NCBI GenBank assembly: GCA_026027325.1
Contig: JAMSLZ010000002.1
Span: 2,108,001-2,172,000 of the forward strand
Direction of reading: 5' to 3'
From: Actinomucor elegans
Lineage: Eukaryota; Mucoromycota; Mucoromycetes; Mucorales; Mucoraceae
Length of the DNA stretch: 64,000 nucleotides
Numbering within the stretch: position 1 is the first letter of the stretch; each line of letters starts with the position of its first letter. Shown here one piece after another: positions 46,638-58,959 of the stretch. The position numbers and the translations under genes are program-made. The notes under the pieces were generated by a model that saw only the letters and a list, made by a program, of their open reading frames with translations, did no database searches and had not been told where the DNA came from.

Positions 46638-47392
46638 TTTATGTTGTTGCAAAAAGAAAAAGATTGCCGAACTTTTTTTTTTTCAAGGCCCTTTTGGCTT
46701 ATAAAAGTCACTTTGGAGCCGAGAAATAATGCAACTGGAGTATATGGCTTACTTTCTGCAAGTGTAAAAGAAAGTCCGCATGTTCTTGATTTTCCAATGA
46801 TTGATGGGAAAGCTTCTGTTTATTATTGAAGAATTTCGTATAGCTCTAAATATGCTATTTAAGCTGGATAGACCATATATATGAACTGTACTGGACAACG
46901 AATACGCTTATTTTATATAGTATCACTTTAAAATTTATATATCACAAAAATGATCAGTGTTTATTAAGGAAAATATTAGTAAGAATCACTGAAGCAGTTA
47001 TACTATTGAATAGGGAAATGCTGGGCCAAATGATAGTTTGGAAAGACTAGATGCACCAAAAAAAAAGCGCAGGTTTGTCCTTTGGTAGCAAAAATATAAA
47101 CCGAGATTTTGATAGCATGATTGCATCAAGTTTAATATCATGCGTCTTTTTAGATTAATAGATATGCTTTGATATATCAAAAGCGCCCTAACGGCGTTTA
47201 TACAGAATCCAATTATGTATCGAATGGTATAAAGATTATGTCCCTAAAACCATCAAAGGTTTTTTTTTGCATATATGAATCTTCATTTAAGAAAGACCAA
47301 GTGTAAGGGCACAGTGATAAATTTGAGTATAAGGAGATTCCCCTTGAAAATTTTCAGAAATCCAATCATTGTTAACCTCTCTACATTTATAT

Positions 47393-47458
47393 TGACTGAT
47401 CCTGATTTAATGTCGCATCTGAATATCATTAAATATTCAGAATAAAGCACTGCATCTA
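47393..47458 (-). repeat. dispersed degenerate repeat, copy 7
   Basis: On minus: GATGCAGTGCTTTATTCTGA, then TTCAGATGCGACATTAAATC and AGGATCAGTCAA. All parts of the family are in order. Confidence 0.55.
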
Positions 47459-47555
47459 ACAGAATTATTATATGACCAAATGACTATGAGTATGTTATAT
47501 TTATAGAAATAGTTGCCAATTGCATATATTTCATATAGCGACTACATAGATTAGC

Positions 47556-47600
47556 AGATCTCTCCACTGATCCCAGTTTCATTTCGCACCTGACATATAA
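47556..47600 (-). repeat. dispersed degenerate repeat, copy 8 (3' half)
   Basis: On minus: GTCAGGTGCGAAATGAAACT then GGGATCAGTGGAGAGATC. Only the 3' half of the family is recognisable. Confidence 0.45.
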
Positions 47601-47754
47601 CGTCTACTCTAAACGAACTGTTTTATTCACTAGGAGCTTCACTTTATTGGAACGTGATAAATATATTGTACCGTTGAATAGTTAATAGAAAAACTATTAT
47701 TGTACTATTGAAAATAAATCAGACTCTATTATATAATAATAACTGCGCATAGAT

Positions 47755-47792
47755 ACATGTCGCATCAACTGATTATTGAGACCTGAATGAAT
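47755..47792 (-). repeat. dispersed degenerate repeat, copy 9 (partial)
   Basis: On minus: CATTCATTCAGGTCTCAATA then ATCAGTTGATGCGACATG. Short and diverged; the weakest of the set. Confidence 0.35.
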
Positions 47793-48128
47793 GGTCACTA
47801 TGTTGACTTGCCTAAATAGTAAGCCATTTAAACATCAAATGCATGCGGGAGTAGGTGGTAAAGAAGTATAGTTTAATATAGTTCACATTTCGTCCCGTTC
47901 CTTGATCAGGGTAAGAACTTGTTTGAGGCATTATTAGAAAAAGAAAAACGTGCCGGTTTTAAGCAAAAGCACCGTACCCGTTTCTTTTATGCAAATCCAC
48001 CACTCATGTAGATTCACGTTTGGTTCCACTAGAATGTTAATTAGAGAATTCAATTGGCGAACTGCCAATATGTAAATAATTGGGCTTTGTTGGCTTTTCT
48101 CTATTCTTTTATTCAACAATTCAAAGCC

Positions 48129-51100
48129 ATGTCCGCAGAAGAGGAAGCAAGGAAGGCCAAGCTTGCAGCAGCCAAAAAAAGAGTAAAGTGCAATCAATTA
48201 TTTCTTTGTACTGTTTTGACTAAAGTGCATTTCTACCTAGCTGAAGAAGTTCCAAGGAAAGAAAGCAGAACAACCCACCGAATTACCTACTTCAAACGAA
48301 ACAGAACAAAACACGACAGTCATAACCTCTCCTGTCTTGAGCGAAACAGCCTCTGCTACACATGATCCTGATTCAGCATCAGTTGACCGAGATCTTGTCT
48401 CGAAAAGTGCCGAGAAAGATGTAAAAGACGCGAATGAAATGAACTTGATCGAAAAGCTTGAATCAGAGAAAGACGCTACGGTAAAAAATATTAACAAAGG
48501 TATACTAGCCTATGACTAATAGCATTTCATCATATAGGCTGAGGAACAGAAGCTAAGCAAAAGCCATCAGCAGGCACTCGTAACTGAAATATCCAGCCTG
48601 AAAACCCAACTCGACAACTATCAGCGCGAGATTAATAGCTTGAAAGAAACCAATAACACCGAAATGGATACGGTGAAACAAGAACTCGAGTCTGAGAGAA
48701 ATAAATCACGCAATCTCGAAAACAAACTGAATGAATTGGATCAATCCACCTCACAAAACCTGATTTTAGCAGAGGATTTACTGCAGTCAGAACGTGAAAA
48801 AGCTAGTGCCTTACAGTCTCAGCTAGAGGAGTTGGAGTTGCAAAAGCAAAAGGAGAAAGAGCAATACAAAAATCAACTAGCTGATCTAGAACGTACATCA
48901 GCCGAAGAGCTTGAAACTGTACGCGATTCATATACAAAGGAAAAAGAGTCTGTCGTAGCCGATTTGCAGCAATCACTGGTCAAAGCGCAAGATGAAATCA
49001 AACGTTACAGTACAGAGTACGAACAGCTCAAGACCAAATTAGATACAATGGAAAAAAATCAACAACAATCTGCATCTTCTGCTCAGAAGGAGTTGGATAT
49101 TGAACGATCAAAAACACTCGAGTTGCAAAGCAAATTAGAAGCTATAGAGGCTGCCAAGTCTTTGGCTCAAGAAGAATTGAGCGCTGAGCGTTCTAAAATG
49201 GACCAGCTAGAGAATAGCAAGCAGCAAGCATTGTCTACTTCAGAAGAACATCGTAAAAAAATTGAACAGTTACAATCAACATTAGAGACTTTGGAGCAAT
49301 CTAAACAGGAAGAAGTGGAGCAGCACAAGAGTATGGCATCTAGTCTCCAAGAAAAATTATCAATTCTAAAACAAGAACTTGACTCCGAACAAACAAAAGC
49401 CAAAGAGTTACAGTTCAAGCTAAAGGATATTGACGAACTAAAAAGAAAAGATACAGAGCTATTTGAGTCATCATCAATCAAGCTAGAAACTGAGATGACC
49501 GAGCTCAAATCTCAACTTGAATCTGAACGCGCTAAAGCAGGTGAATTGCAAACAAAAGTAGAGCATCTTGATATACTCAAATCTAAGCTGAAAGAACACA
49601 AGATGTCATCCGCTAATATTGAGCAGGAACTATTGTCTACCAAGAATCAACTTGAATCTGAAAGAACAAAAGCTAACGAATTGCAAAGCAAGCTCGAAGC
49701 TCTTGATGTGATGAAGCAAAAGGATGTCGAAAGCCATGCTACCGCTGTACAAAATCTTGAGTCTAAAATGAGTGCAATTAAAAACCACCTTGATACCGAA
49801 CGTACGAAAGCCCAAAGCCTCCAATCAGAGATAGACAAGCTGAATTCGCTGTTAGACAATGAAAAGAGTACAGCTGTTAACATCCAAGATCAGTTAACAT
49901 CAGCTCAGAATGCCTTACAAGAAGAACGTTTAAAATCAGATCAACTCCAGGCCAAGCTTGACAAACTGGACTTTTGGAAGCAGAAAAAGACAAAAGAACA
50001 TGAATCCTTTACTAAGGAAATGCAAGCTCAACTATCTGAGGCTCAAGCCCAGCTCCAAGAACATCGCACTAAAGCAGAAGCGCTTCAACTTGAATTCAAT
50101 GAACATAAAACCAATAGTACAATGACTGAGCAAAATCTGTCTCAAACAAAGCAGCATCTAGCCGATGAACGTGCCAAAGCTGATGAATTGCAAGCAAAGA
50201 TTGAAGATTTAAATATTTTGAAGCAAAAGGAAGCATCTATCTATGCTTCCACTACCGCCGGCCTTGAAAAGGATTTATCTGAAACCAAGCAATTGATTGA
50301 AACAGAGCGTGCAAAAGCAAAAGACGCTTTACAGTCAAAAGTCACTGAAATCGAAACATTAACTTCCAAGATATCAGAATTGACGTTAAACTCTACGAAG
50401 CTTGAATCCGAATTGACAACTACAAAGCAAGAGCTCGAGTCCGAACGGGTTAAGATCGGTGAATTGCAGTCTGAAATCGAAAACTTGAATGTTGCTAAAC
50501 AAAAGGACGATGAAGTACATGCAGCGAATACCTCCAAGTTGCAAAAGAAGATGTTTACTGCTAAAGAAAAGTTGCAAGCTCAAGTGACACGATCAAATGA
50601 ATTACAAAGCAAGATCGAGGAACTTGAACAACTCAAGAATGATCAGGAAACTAAAGCCACTTCACTCGAAGAGGAATTGGCATCAATCAAAGAGCGATTA
50701 CAGTCAGAGCAATCAAAAGCAGAAGGTCTGAAAAATCAATTAGAAGAATTGCAATTGGCTAAAGAAAAAGAAGCTGAAGAACATGCCTCGTCTTTATCCA
50801 AGCTACAGGATATGATATCAAAGATGAAGGTTTCTTTGAAGAATGAGCGCACCAAGTCTAAAGAACTTGAACAAAAGTTGAATGAAAACGAAAAGCGTCT
50901 TGAAGAAAGTACTGCCTCTTTAAAGGATACTAAAGATGAATTGCAGCTGGAACGTACAAAGGCAGAAGAACTCCATAAGGAAAAGGCTGCTATGGAAGAA
51001 GCACTCAATGAACAAAAATCTACCTTTGAGATTGAGCAAACCAAGAATGTGGAACTATCAAAGAAAATGGAGAAACTGGAAAAGGTTTTGAAGGGGAAGA

Positions 51101-53964
51101 AAGCCACAATCGTTACATTAACGAGCGACTTGGAGAAGGAACAAGCCAAATCAACCGAACTGCAATCCAAGATTGATGTTTTGGAAAAAGCCCAAGAAGA
51201 AATGTCAAGCAATATTAAAACAGAACGCACCAAGTTGGCCGAGTTAGAAAACAAGCATGCCGAGTTAGAAAAGGTGAAGGATGAATACAACCATCAAATC
51301 ATTTCATTGCAAACTGAGCTTAATAACAAAGACACCGAAACTGAGCAACTGCAAAAGCGTATCGAGGAACTAGAGCAGCTCAAGAAACATCATGATTCCG
51401 CTTACACCAGTCTTCAAGAGGAGCTGATTACTGTCAAATCAGATCTTGAATCAGAACGCAACACAACTAGTGATTTACAAAACAAGATAGACGAACTAAA
51501 CATACTGAAGCAAAAAGATACAGAGAAGTTTGAGTCATCCAATGCTGCGCTAGAACAGAGTATAACAGCTCTCAAAGAAAAATTGCAATTGGAACGCACA
51601 CAAGCCGACGAATTACAGCTTCATATAAAAGAACTTGAGCAATTGAAACATCAACAATTAGAAGAACATAATACCACTACCTTAGTACTTCAAGATGAGC
51701 TTTCGAAGCTTAAATCTGAACTTGAATCTGAACGCAACAAGGCTCAGCAACTTGAGCAGCAACAAAGGATCAGCAGCAGCGCTTTGGAAACAAAGGCAGC
51801 CGAGCTCGAAAAGTCTAATCAAATGCTTGTCGATTTGAAAAACCAGTTAAGCGAAAAAGATAAAGAGATTGCCAACACTCAAGATCAGTTAACTATACAT
51901 CAGAAGGAAATCAAGAAGCTGGAGAACGTTGTACCTTTATTGAAAACTGAAACAGAAAACCTAAAGCTAGCCAAACAGGAGATCAAGGACAAGGAGTTTG
52001 AATGCAATACACTCACTGGCAAGTTGACTCAACTGGAACATGCCAAAAAGGACCTGGAAAGTCAGATAGAAGCATCCACAAAAGAGCTGGAGATTGTCAA
52101 AGCAAGCTTGGAGCAACGTGATGAACAGCTAGCTACTAATGCAGGCGAATTTGATCAATTCAAGCAGCAACAGGAACGTCATGCAGAGGAGCTTAAGGTT
52201 CTCAAGACTGAATCTGAAGAAAGACTAAAAAACGAGCAAAATGAAGCCAATGAACTTCGTGAACAACTAGAAGCTTTGAACGAAAAGTTAAAGGTCCAAA
52301 GTATCGAACTTGAAAAGACGCAATCTGAATCAGCACAACTTGAAGAACAATTAAAGGATTTGGAAATGTTACAAAGCCAATTATCTGACGTTCAAGGACA
52401 AGCGGAGGAACAGAACCTACAAATGATCGAGTACCAGAAACAAATCAAGCATGAAATTTCCACTCGACAGAAGCTTGAGGCCAACCAAATTGAACTTGAA
52501 AAGAAATTGGGTGAATTTGAACAACTCAAGAGTAAACTTGCTGATGCTGAACACGCACTGGAGCAGCAAACTCTCGAAGTAAAACGTCAACAAAGCGTAA
52601 TAGAAAATTCGCATAAAGAACATAGTAGTAAATATGAAACGCACAATCAAGAAGTGGCCGATTTACAGTCTTTATTGGACGATCACAAGAATAAAGTACG
52701 CGATTTAAGAAGTGAACTTGCAGAGACCAAGCAGAAACACGAACAAGAAACTGCAGCTAAAGAAGATGGATCTAGTAAGCTAACTCTTCGTGTCAAAGAA
52801 CTGGAAGATCTATTAGAAACCAAATCAAAGGAGCTGGAGGAACTAAAAAGCAATACAGAGGCAGTCAGTTATAATAATGAATCTAGTAGCGCCAAACAAC
52901 AAGATTTACAAGCCAAGCTTGAGGAAGCCGAGTTGGAGCTTGCTAATCGCGACAAAGAAGCAAAAAAATTACGAGGTCAACTCAAACTAATCAAAAACCA
53001 AAACAGTGTGCAACTAAAAAAGACGGAGTCTGCCTTGAAAGAAAAGGAAAGTGAATTAGAAGAGTACCGCCAAAAATTGAAAGATTCAGAGAGCAAAACT
53101 TTTGATGAGACTACTCCTACACAACCTAAATCTTCCAAGGAACGAAAGGCCGAGATCCAAGTCAATGAATTGAACCGTCAATTACAAACACGAGATCGAC
53201 AAGTCGAACAGCTCAAGCAAAAGATTAGCAACTTTTCAGCAGTGGAGAAAGAGTTTAATCGATTAAAGGAAGATTTAGATCAAAGAGAACAACGTGTTTC
53301 TGAGCTAGAAGCCGAAGTCAAGAGGGCGAAGCAAGAAGCTGCTGAAGATGCTTCTGATAAAGCAATGGATCCTACCGAGAGTGAGATCAAAATCAAAGAG
53401 CTTCGTGCACGTGTGCGAGAATTGGAAGCAAAAGTAGCCGAGACGCCTGAGGTAGCCGAACTCAAGAGTCGATTGGAACGACAGTTTGAAGCCTTTAATA
53501 CGCTGCGTAATGAAATCTCAACTCAACGCGAAAGACAGTTTAGCTCTGAAAACAAACTTGAAAAGGATAAAGGCCAAATAGAACGCGAGAAGAAAGAGTT
53601 AGAAATGACTGTGCAGCGTTTGAGAAATGAGTACGAAGAACATTTGGAAAGAATGTGGAAGGAATACGAATCTATGAGAACGCATCATGAAGAGGATCTT
53701 ACATTGGGCCGTACTGCTTTGGATGCAGCTCAGGTGAAGCTTATGATGAACGGGTACAGTCCCGTAAGTGAAAATGGATTTGAATGGACTAATTCAGACA
53801 ACGAAGAAGAGAATCAAGAAGAGGAAGACGCTTTAGAAGATGGCTTGGTAAAGAAACATATACCATCAGTAGGAAAATTACCACCTCTAGAGAAACCTGC
53901 ATTCTTTGAATTCTTGGAGGTTCCTCGTTGTCAAAGCTGCCATGCAGAAGTATTTGATATCTAG
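48129..53964 (+). CDS. giant golgin-like coiled-coil protein
   Basis: Three exons (48129-48182, 48241-48480, 48538-53964) encode 1906 residues. The N-terminus, EEEARKAKLAAAKKRVKKFQ, matches the short basic KLAAAKKKL motif of GM130 (GOLGA2), which binds the tether p115 and importin-alpha in animals. Residues about 90-1800 are nearly unbroken heptad coiled coil rich in Glu, Lys, Leu and Gln. Imperfect units of about 45-46 residues recur, with words such as QLESERTKANELQSKLE followed by L...KQKD. The protein ends in a tail with CQSCHAEVFDI (Cys1896, Cys1899, His1900), possibly a small metal-binding end. A Golgi tether role is inferred from the N-terminus and architecture. Exon 2 must end at ACG/GTAAAA; the later GTATAC donor would give an immediate stop. 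Confidence 0.85.
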
Positions 53965-54299
53965 TCATTATAATTTTCCTAAATTTTAAGAAAGTATCCT
54001 GCAGCACCATCGTACATGTATATTTGCAGTCTGAATAAACTCCCCCCCCCCCTATTTAGAATATATTTGACATAGTCTAGCTTGGAGTTGTTCATATAGC
54101 CAAGTATTATTTATTTGAGTTAGAAAACTGTTTTAAGTGCAAATGTACATATTATTCATAAAAAAAAAAAAATCCATCATACTATGTGTAAAGGTGGGTT
54201 AATACATCGACTTTTAGTTATCTCGAATTATGAAAATCATAAAATTGTATAGTCAGTTATTGTTCATTTTCGGGACCATATATGGATTCCTATTCTTCA
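53965..54299. other. interval between converging genes
   Basis: The golgin-like gene and the zinc-finger gene converge here. An 11-base C tract lies at 54042-54052. No gene seen. Confidence 0.6.
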
Positions 54300-55151
54300 C
54301 TATATACATTCTTCATTAGGAAGATCCATATTATACTTCAAAAGAGGTTGCGCTTCGTCACTATCATCATGTAAGGTCAAACGCTTAATGCATTCCGTAG
54401 TGTCTTCTACAGGGGAAATATAACTGATACATTCACTTTGATTATCGCTTTCGCCACCACCCAAATACCAGCTATTATGACCAATCTGGGAATCGTTCGC
54501 ATACCAACTGTTTTCGCTCAGATCATGTTCTTCGAACTCGATATCCTCATTGCTATGATATTTTTCAGTAAGATATCTGTAGTAATCATCGCTAGCATTA
54601 TTCAGATTTGTGTGCACATTGTGATAACTATCACTGCTAAATGATGCTGGCTTCTCTTTCCGAATATGAATATCGGTCAGAGGCGGGAATTCGTCATCTC
54701 TTGTAATGTCAATAATGTTTCTATTCGGCTTTGAGGCATTGGGTGATCTTGCATCATTGAACATATTATTCTCGATATGCATGAAGGTTGACAAGTTCCT
54801 CTCGCAAAGAGTAACTTCCTCTCCTTCATCATTAAACATGGTCAAGCCACTTCCTTGCCCTAGATTCATACAAGAATGACCCAGACGAATGCATTTGCCG
54901 CACAGCTCGCTCTTGTGACATTCATATGTCTCACGATTTTGATTCCCTCTCTTGCTGGGTGCCTCAAATTTGTAGCTTACAGGATAACATTCACGAGAGC
55001 AGTTCTTGCAAATTTGGTAGTCCTCCAAGTTACCAGAAGCACTATTCCATTTTCTGCCACATATATCGCATATAAACTTGACTATACGAACATAATATGG
55101 AGCCTTGTCATAGCTGATGAGGTTGCTATTACAATTCATGTTATGGTTCAA
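54300..55151 (-). CDS. 3CxxC-type zinc-finger protein, paralogue A
   Basis: Single-exon frame of 283 residues. The first 95 residues form a cysteine-rich module: Cys28/Cys31, a W-x-S (35-37), Cys48/Cys51, Cys55, His79, Cys84/Cys87 and Cys94. The order CxxC, W.S, Q.CxxC, H, CxxC, G.SC resembles the fungal 3CxxC-type zinc finger. The remaining 190 residues are acidic, Ser/Asn-rich and probably disordered. The function is unknown to me. A related gene on the same strand lies 1.7 kb upstream (56887-57636) and shares the module, for example LCGKCIRLG in both, but not the tail. Duplication followed by tail divergence is the simplest reading. Confidence 0.75.
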   Translation of the reverse strand: MNHNMNCNSNLISYDKAPYYVRIVKFICDICGRKWNSASGNLEDYQICKNCSRECYPVSYKFEAPSKRGNQNRETYECHKSELCGKCIRLGHSCMNLGQGSGLTMFNDEGEEVTLCERNLSTFMHIENNMFNDARSPNASKPNRNIIDITRDDEFPPLTDIHIRKEKPASFSSDSYHNVHTNLNNASDDYYRYLTEKYHSNEDIEFEEHDLSENSWYANDSQIGHNSWYLGGGESDNQSECISYISPVEDTTECIKRLTLHDDSDEAQPLLKYNMDLPNEECI

Positions 55152-56886
55152 CGAGTAAGTGTATTAGGTGACCAGATAATAAACAACAAGAAAGAAAAAG
55201 ACGAGGTAGTAGGTCTTTTTAGTGGATCATCATACTGTGAGATAGATTTAACTCTTATGTGTTTACTTGATAAGTTGATGGCCAGTTATTACTAGTTTTT
55301 GCCCAATCATAGACATGATTATATGCAAATATTGATTCATAGATTTCCCATACATCTGGCTCGCTATTTAGCAAATTCATCAGTAAAAGCAAGTATCACT
55401 GTATCGTGTCTTTACAATGCCTCTGTAGTCTCTACACGATATAGAATAATTATGCTATATGTTTGATCTTCTTGATATAAGTGTATTGGTTTCATTAACT
55501 GGTAGAAAATAAACACGAGCCCGCCGCTGCCTTCGCCAGACGCCTCCCAAATTACGAAATTGTGTTTACATCATCAATCAATAGAGAGAATACTTTGAAA
55601 CATGGTAAATATATAAAGTTATTTTTTCTTTTCAATGTAGTATTATGAGTCAAAGCTGAACATGAAGGCACTAGATAACAGCGACTGTATAATCTTTCTA
55701 GACTGCAGAGCAAAACTTGTTTACTTTGTTATGCAAAATACACCATTCAAAAGAGGATAGAACATATATAACTTGCTTTAACAACAATAAGTGCATATCA
55801 TATGTTATACATTAACATTATGGCTTTATTTTCTAGATATAAACCCAAGCCTGATGTATGCTTATTGGATTCTGAGACACAAGTTCTAACGTTTAGGCCG
55901 AAATTCAGTCAGTTCAGATCAATAGTCAATTCAAACAATTAAGAAAATCCTGGATAATATAGAAACAAAGATTTCTCATTATATAGGCTTTTGTTTCCGG
56001 AGGAATATCAATTTATATATTAGATATCTGACATATGTTGTGTATTAAGCGTACATCGAATCTTCAACTTTTGAGAAGTCTGGGTGAGAAACCTAGTAAC
56101 CTAGCTGCGAAGTTAATTTTCAATCTTCATATTACGAAATTTATACATAATTATGAGGGAAACATAGGAAAATGCAATTGATTTCTCAATTAGATTGCTA
56201 GGTTCATTATCGAACAGATGAAAAAACGAAGCCTAATGAAGCACGATTCTGATTGGCTATCAGTAACTAAAATAATTATGCTTAAGTTGCTATTGGAGCC
56301 CTTGTTTTTTTTAGATACCATATGTCTTTTAACAGAGCCTGTACCAAAAATAATAGCATATCGCTAGCACAAAGTTTAGTGAAATTTGGCTTGAACCTAC
56401 AGACTTATTCTTAATAAACTTTGAATTCCCAGGTTTTTTTTTTTTTAAAAAAGTAACTCAAATATTATATATTAGCAAAAATATCGCAAAATATATTTGC
56501 TTGTTATTACCCTGATTATCTAGTATACTGTTTATAAGTTATGTAGCTTGAGTGTTGTTTTTGCGCTTCACAAAAGCAATTTCAAAAATTTGGGTCTAAA
56601 AGATATCTTTGGATTTTTTTTTTCAAAACTAGATCAATAGACAAGAAAGCAAGAGAGAAATGTATCCAAGGTAGGTTGTAAATGGTCCTGCTTGACACAT
56701 CCTTTAGGTGAATAAATTCTCGTTATCTATAGTTGTATTCAAATATTTGTTTTATTGAATATAGTCATCGACCTCTTTCTTCTCGACGTGTTCAAAGACA
56801 TCTTTTTCTAGCCTTTCGTCTTTATTGCTGCTATCACGAGTCTTTTTGCTTTCAACTTCATTCAGGGAATGACCATCTTCTTTGTC
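55152..56886. other. gene-free interval between the two zinc-finger paralogues
   Basis: No supportable gene. AT-rich, with a small GC-rich island (CCCGCCGCTGCC near 55519). No relic of a third paralogue was recognised. Confidence 0.5.
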
Positions 56887-57636
56887 CTACTGATCAACCT
56901 CAGTTCTTTCTTTAGGATCGTCGCTTATTGAGCCTCCGTAAGCTGTGTTCGAATTGGCAGAGTTATCATTTGGTTCAGGTTGATCATGACAATTTGCTTT
57001 GTATTGCTCAAAATTTTCATCAGTCATTATTGAGCCAATTTGAGCTGTTCCTTCGATCACATTCTCTATATATTCAACTTCTAGAATTTCAACATGCTTT
57101 ATGAAATTATCCTCAGATTCAGCACTACAAAGTAATATTTCCAAGTCCTTTTCTCGCTCAACATCATTGAAAAATATAGGTGTACTCTTGTCTACTTCAT
57201 TCTTCTTTACCTGCTTTGATTTCTCAGCAATAGCATCCTTCCTTTTCTTTTTGTTATTCTCCTTGGCAGATTCAATTTCAGAGACGCTCGACAAGTCTGA
57301 CTTTCCTAATCGAAGTTCTTTACCATCTTCATTACTTACAACAATGCTAGGCTCTTCTTTTATACCCTGCCCCATACAAGAGTATCCCAGTCGGATACAT
57401 TTACCGCAAAGCTCTGAATCATGGGAGATGAAAGTCTCTCGGTTCTCGCTACCCTTTTTGTTTGGGACCTGCAGTTTGTAACGGCCAGGATAACATTTTT
57501 CACAACAATTCTTGCAGATTTGATAATCTGTCAAACTACCACCGGTACTTTTCCACTGCCTTCCACAGTTTTCGCAAATAAATTCAATAATAAAGACGCG
57601 AAAAGGAACTCTTGAGTATGTTTCATCATTGGACAT
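56887..57636 (-). CDS. 3CxxC-type zinc-finger protein, paralogue B
   Basis: Single-exon frame of 249 residues. The cysteine module mirrors paralogue A: Cys21/Cys24, W-x-S at 28-30, Cys41/Cys44, Cys45, Cys48, His72, Cys77/Cys80 and Cys87. Shared words include YQICKNC and ELCGKCIRLG. The tail differs: a lysine-rich KENNKKKRKDAIAEKSKQ block, possibly a nuclear signal, followed by an acidic C-terminus. Domain assignment rests on cysteine spacing, and no function is known to me. It could bind RNA, DNA or protein through the zinc module. Confidence 0.75.
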   Translation of the reverse strand: MSNDETYSRVPFRVFIIEFICENCGRQWKSTGGSLTDYQICKNCCEKCYPGRYKLQVPNKKGSENRETFISHDSELCGKCIRLGYSCMGQGIKEEPSIVVSNEDGKELRLGKSDLSSVSEIESAKENNKKKRKDAIAEKSKQVKKNEVDKSTPIFFNDVEREKDLEILLCSAESEDNFIKHVEILEVEYIENVIEGTAQIGSIMTDENFEQYKANCHDQPEPNDNSANSNTAYGGSISDDPKERTEVDQ

Positions 57637-58072
57637 TTTATTCAGATGGAAATGAGGAAAAGATGCAAAATAGCAAACAACAATACCCGACCTTTTTTTC
57701 TTCTCCTAATTATTGATTGTTTCATCAGTTATACAAGTATTTCAAGTTTCACAAAAAGAGCAAAATACATAATGTAGGCTTGCTGATGTACAGTTAAAGG
57801 ACCTTAGCTATAATTCATCTTTCTGTATATATCTGGGTATAAGAGAACCTCAAACGCATAAAGATATTGTCAAATGAAACGCCTCGTGGTATTGAGAACC
57901 GTGTCTAGTTCCTGGTAACCCTCGGATAGCTTTTGATCCGACAAGCATGCATGCAATTCTACTGGCTTGTCCATATATAGTGATTCTGTAATGTCAAAAC
58001 AAAAACAACCCGTCTCGAAAAGCATCTTTTCGCCTTCTTCTTTTTTCTTTCAACTCTTTATATATTTAACAA
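57637..58072. promoter_or_regulatory. divergent promoter region of paralogue B and the orphan gene
   Basis: The two genes start head-to-head 436 bp apart. A pyrimidine-rich leader (CTTCTTCTTTTTTC, near 58036) precedes the plus-strand start. No coding sequence is seen. Confidence 0.4.
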
Positions 58073-58753
58073 ATGGCTTATCATGATGATTCAATCCGAT
58101 TCCCTCCTGGCACAGTTTCCTCAAAACTAGGCAGCAAACTGCTAAAGAAACCACCTAGTCCAATTGATTGGATTCATCAATCATACCTGGAAATGATACA
58201 AGATGTTTCGTATGATACGATTCATTATTATGAAACGCCTAAAACAAGATCGGCGCCTACTATCACCGAATCATTCAAACCAAATGCTACTGTAGTGGTT
58301 GATCTAAGCAAGATACGACCAAGCAACATGTTGCCGCCGACCAAAGAAGAAGAGGAAGAGGAAGAGGAATATATTGGTAGTAAAGAAGACGACGATGATA
58401 CAGATTCAGAATACTGCAATACAAATACAACAACATCAACAGACTATAACAGAAAAAATAATATTTATCGATACTATAAAGAACAGCAGAGCATAGATCG
58501 ACCTTTTGATGATGACGAACCTGTGTTTCCTACAACAACGTTAAGGATTGTAACTCCATATAGTAGCAGTATTACAACACCGTCTATGAATGAAGAACAG
58601 ACTCTTCACAGTAACAGCAGCGTGATGACGCCAGAGGATACACAGGTACCAAGTCCACAACGGTACAAAAAGTTGAGGGGCCTGATCAGAAAAATGCGTC
58701 TAACAGCTGAAAAGCCCTTTACATCCATTGATAATCACTTTTTAAGTAAATAA
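58073..58753 (+). CDS. orphan acidic/serine-threonine-rich protein
   Basis: Single-exon frame of 226 residues with a clear pyrimidine-rich leader before the ATG. I do not recognise a family. The N-terminal 50 residues look ordered (SSKLGSKLLKKPPSPIDWIHQSYLEMIQDV is a helix candidate; only the character is claimed). A pure Glu run of eight, an Asp-rich run, a Ser/Thr-rich stretch and a basic end (KKLRGLIRKMRLTAEK) follow. Codon use looks like neighbouring genes, which supports it being real. It is probably lineage-restricted. Confidence 0.55.
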   Translation: MAYHDDSIRFPPGTVSSKLGSKLLKKPPSPIDWIHQSYLEMIQDVSYDTIHYYETPKTRSAPTITESFKPNATVVVDLSKIRPSNMLPPTKEEEEEEEEYIGSKEDDDDTDSEYCNTNTTTSTDYNRKNNIYRYYKEQQSIDRPFDDDEPVFPTTTLRIVTPYSSSITTPSMNEEQTLHSNSSVMTPEDTQVPSPQRYKKLRGLIRKMRLTAEKPFTSIDNHFLSK

Positions 58754-58905
58754 AGCTTTATTATTGAATAAAGGATAATGATATAGGGCATATCGATAAG
58801 AAAATAATTAATAGGGAAAGTCGACTTTTTGTTTTGTCTCTACAAAGTCTAAATAGTGTAATATATAAAGAAGGAAGGGGATTATACAGAAATGAAAAAA
58901 GGGGG

Positions 58906-58950
58906 ATATATATATATAGTGTGTGTGTGTGTGTGCGTGTATGTGTATAT
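58906..58950. repeat. TA/TG microsatellite
   Basis: ATATATATATATA passes directly into a GTGTGTGT run with a few interruptions. It lies just downstream of the stop of the minus-strand coiled-coil gene. Confidence 0.8.
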
Positions 58951-58959
58951 AAAAGAATG

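Larger units (their letters stand above)
46638..48128. other. gene-free interval with repeat copies
   Basis: Divergent region between GNL1 and the golgin-like gene, about 1.5 kb. It holds dispersed repeat copies 7, 8 and 9. No gene seen. Confidence 0.55.

Noticed and set aside
58906..58950. TA/TG run as a regulatory or structural element
   Set aside because: It is an ordinary microsatellite in a 3' flank. Nothing ties it to a function.
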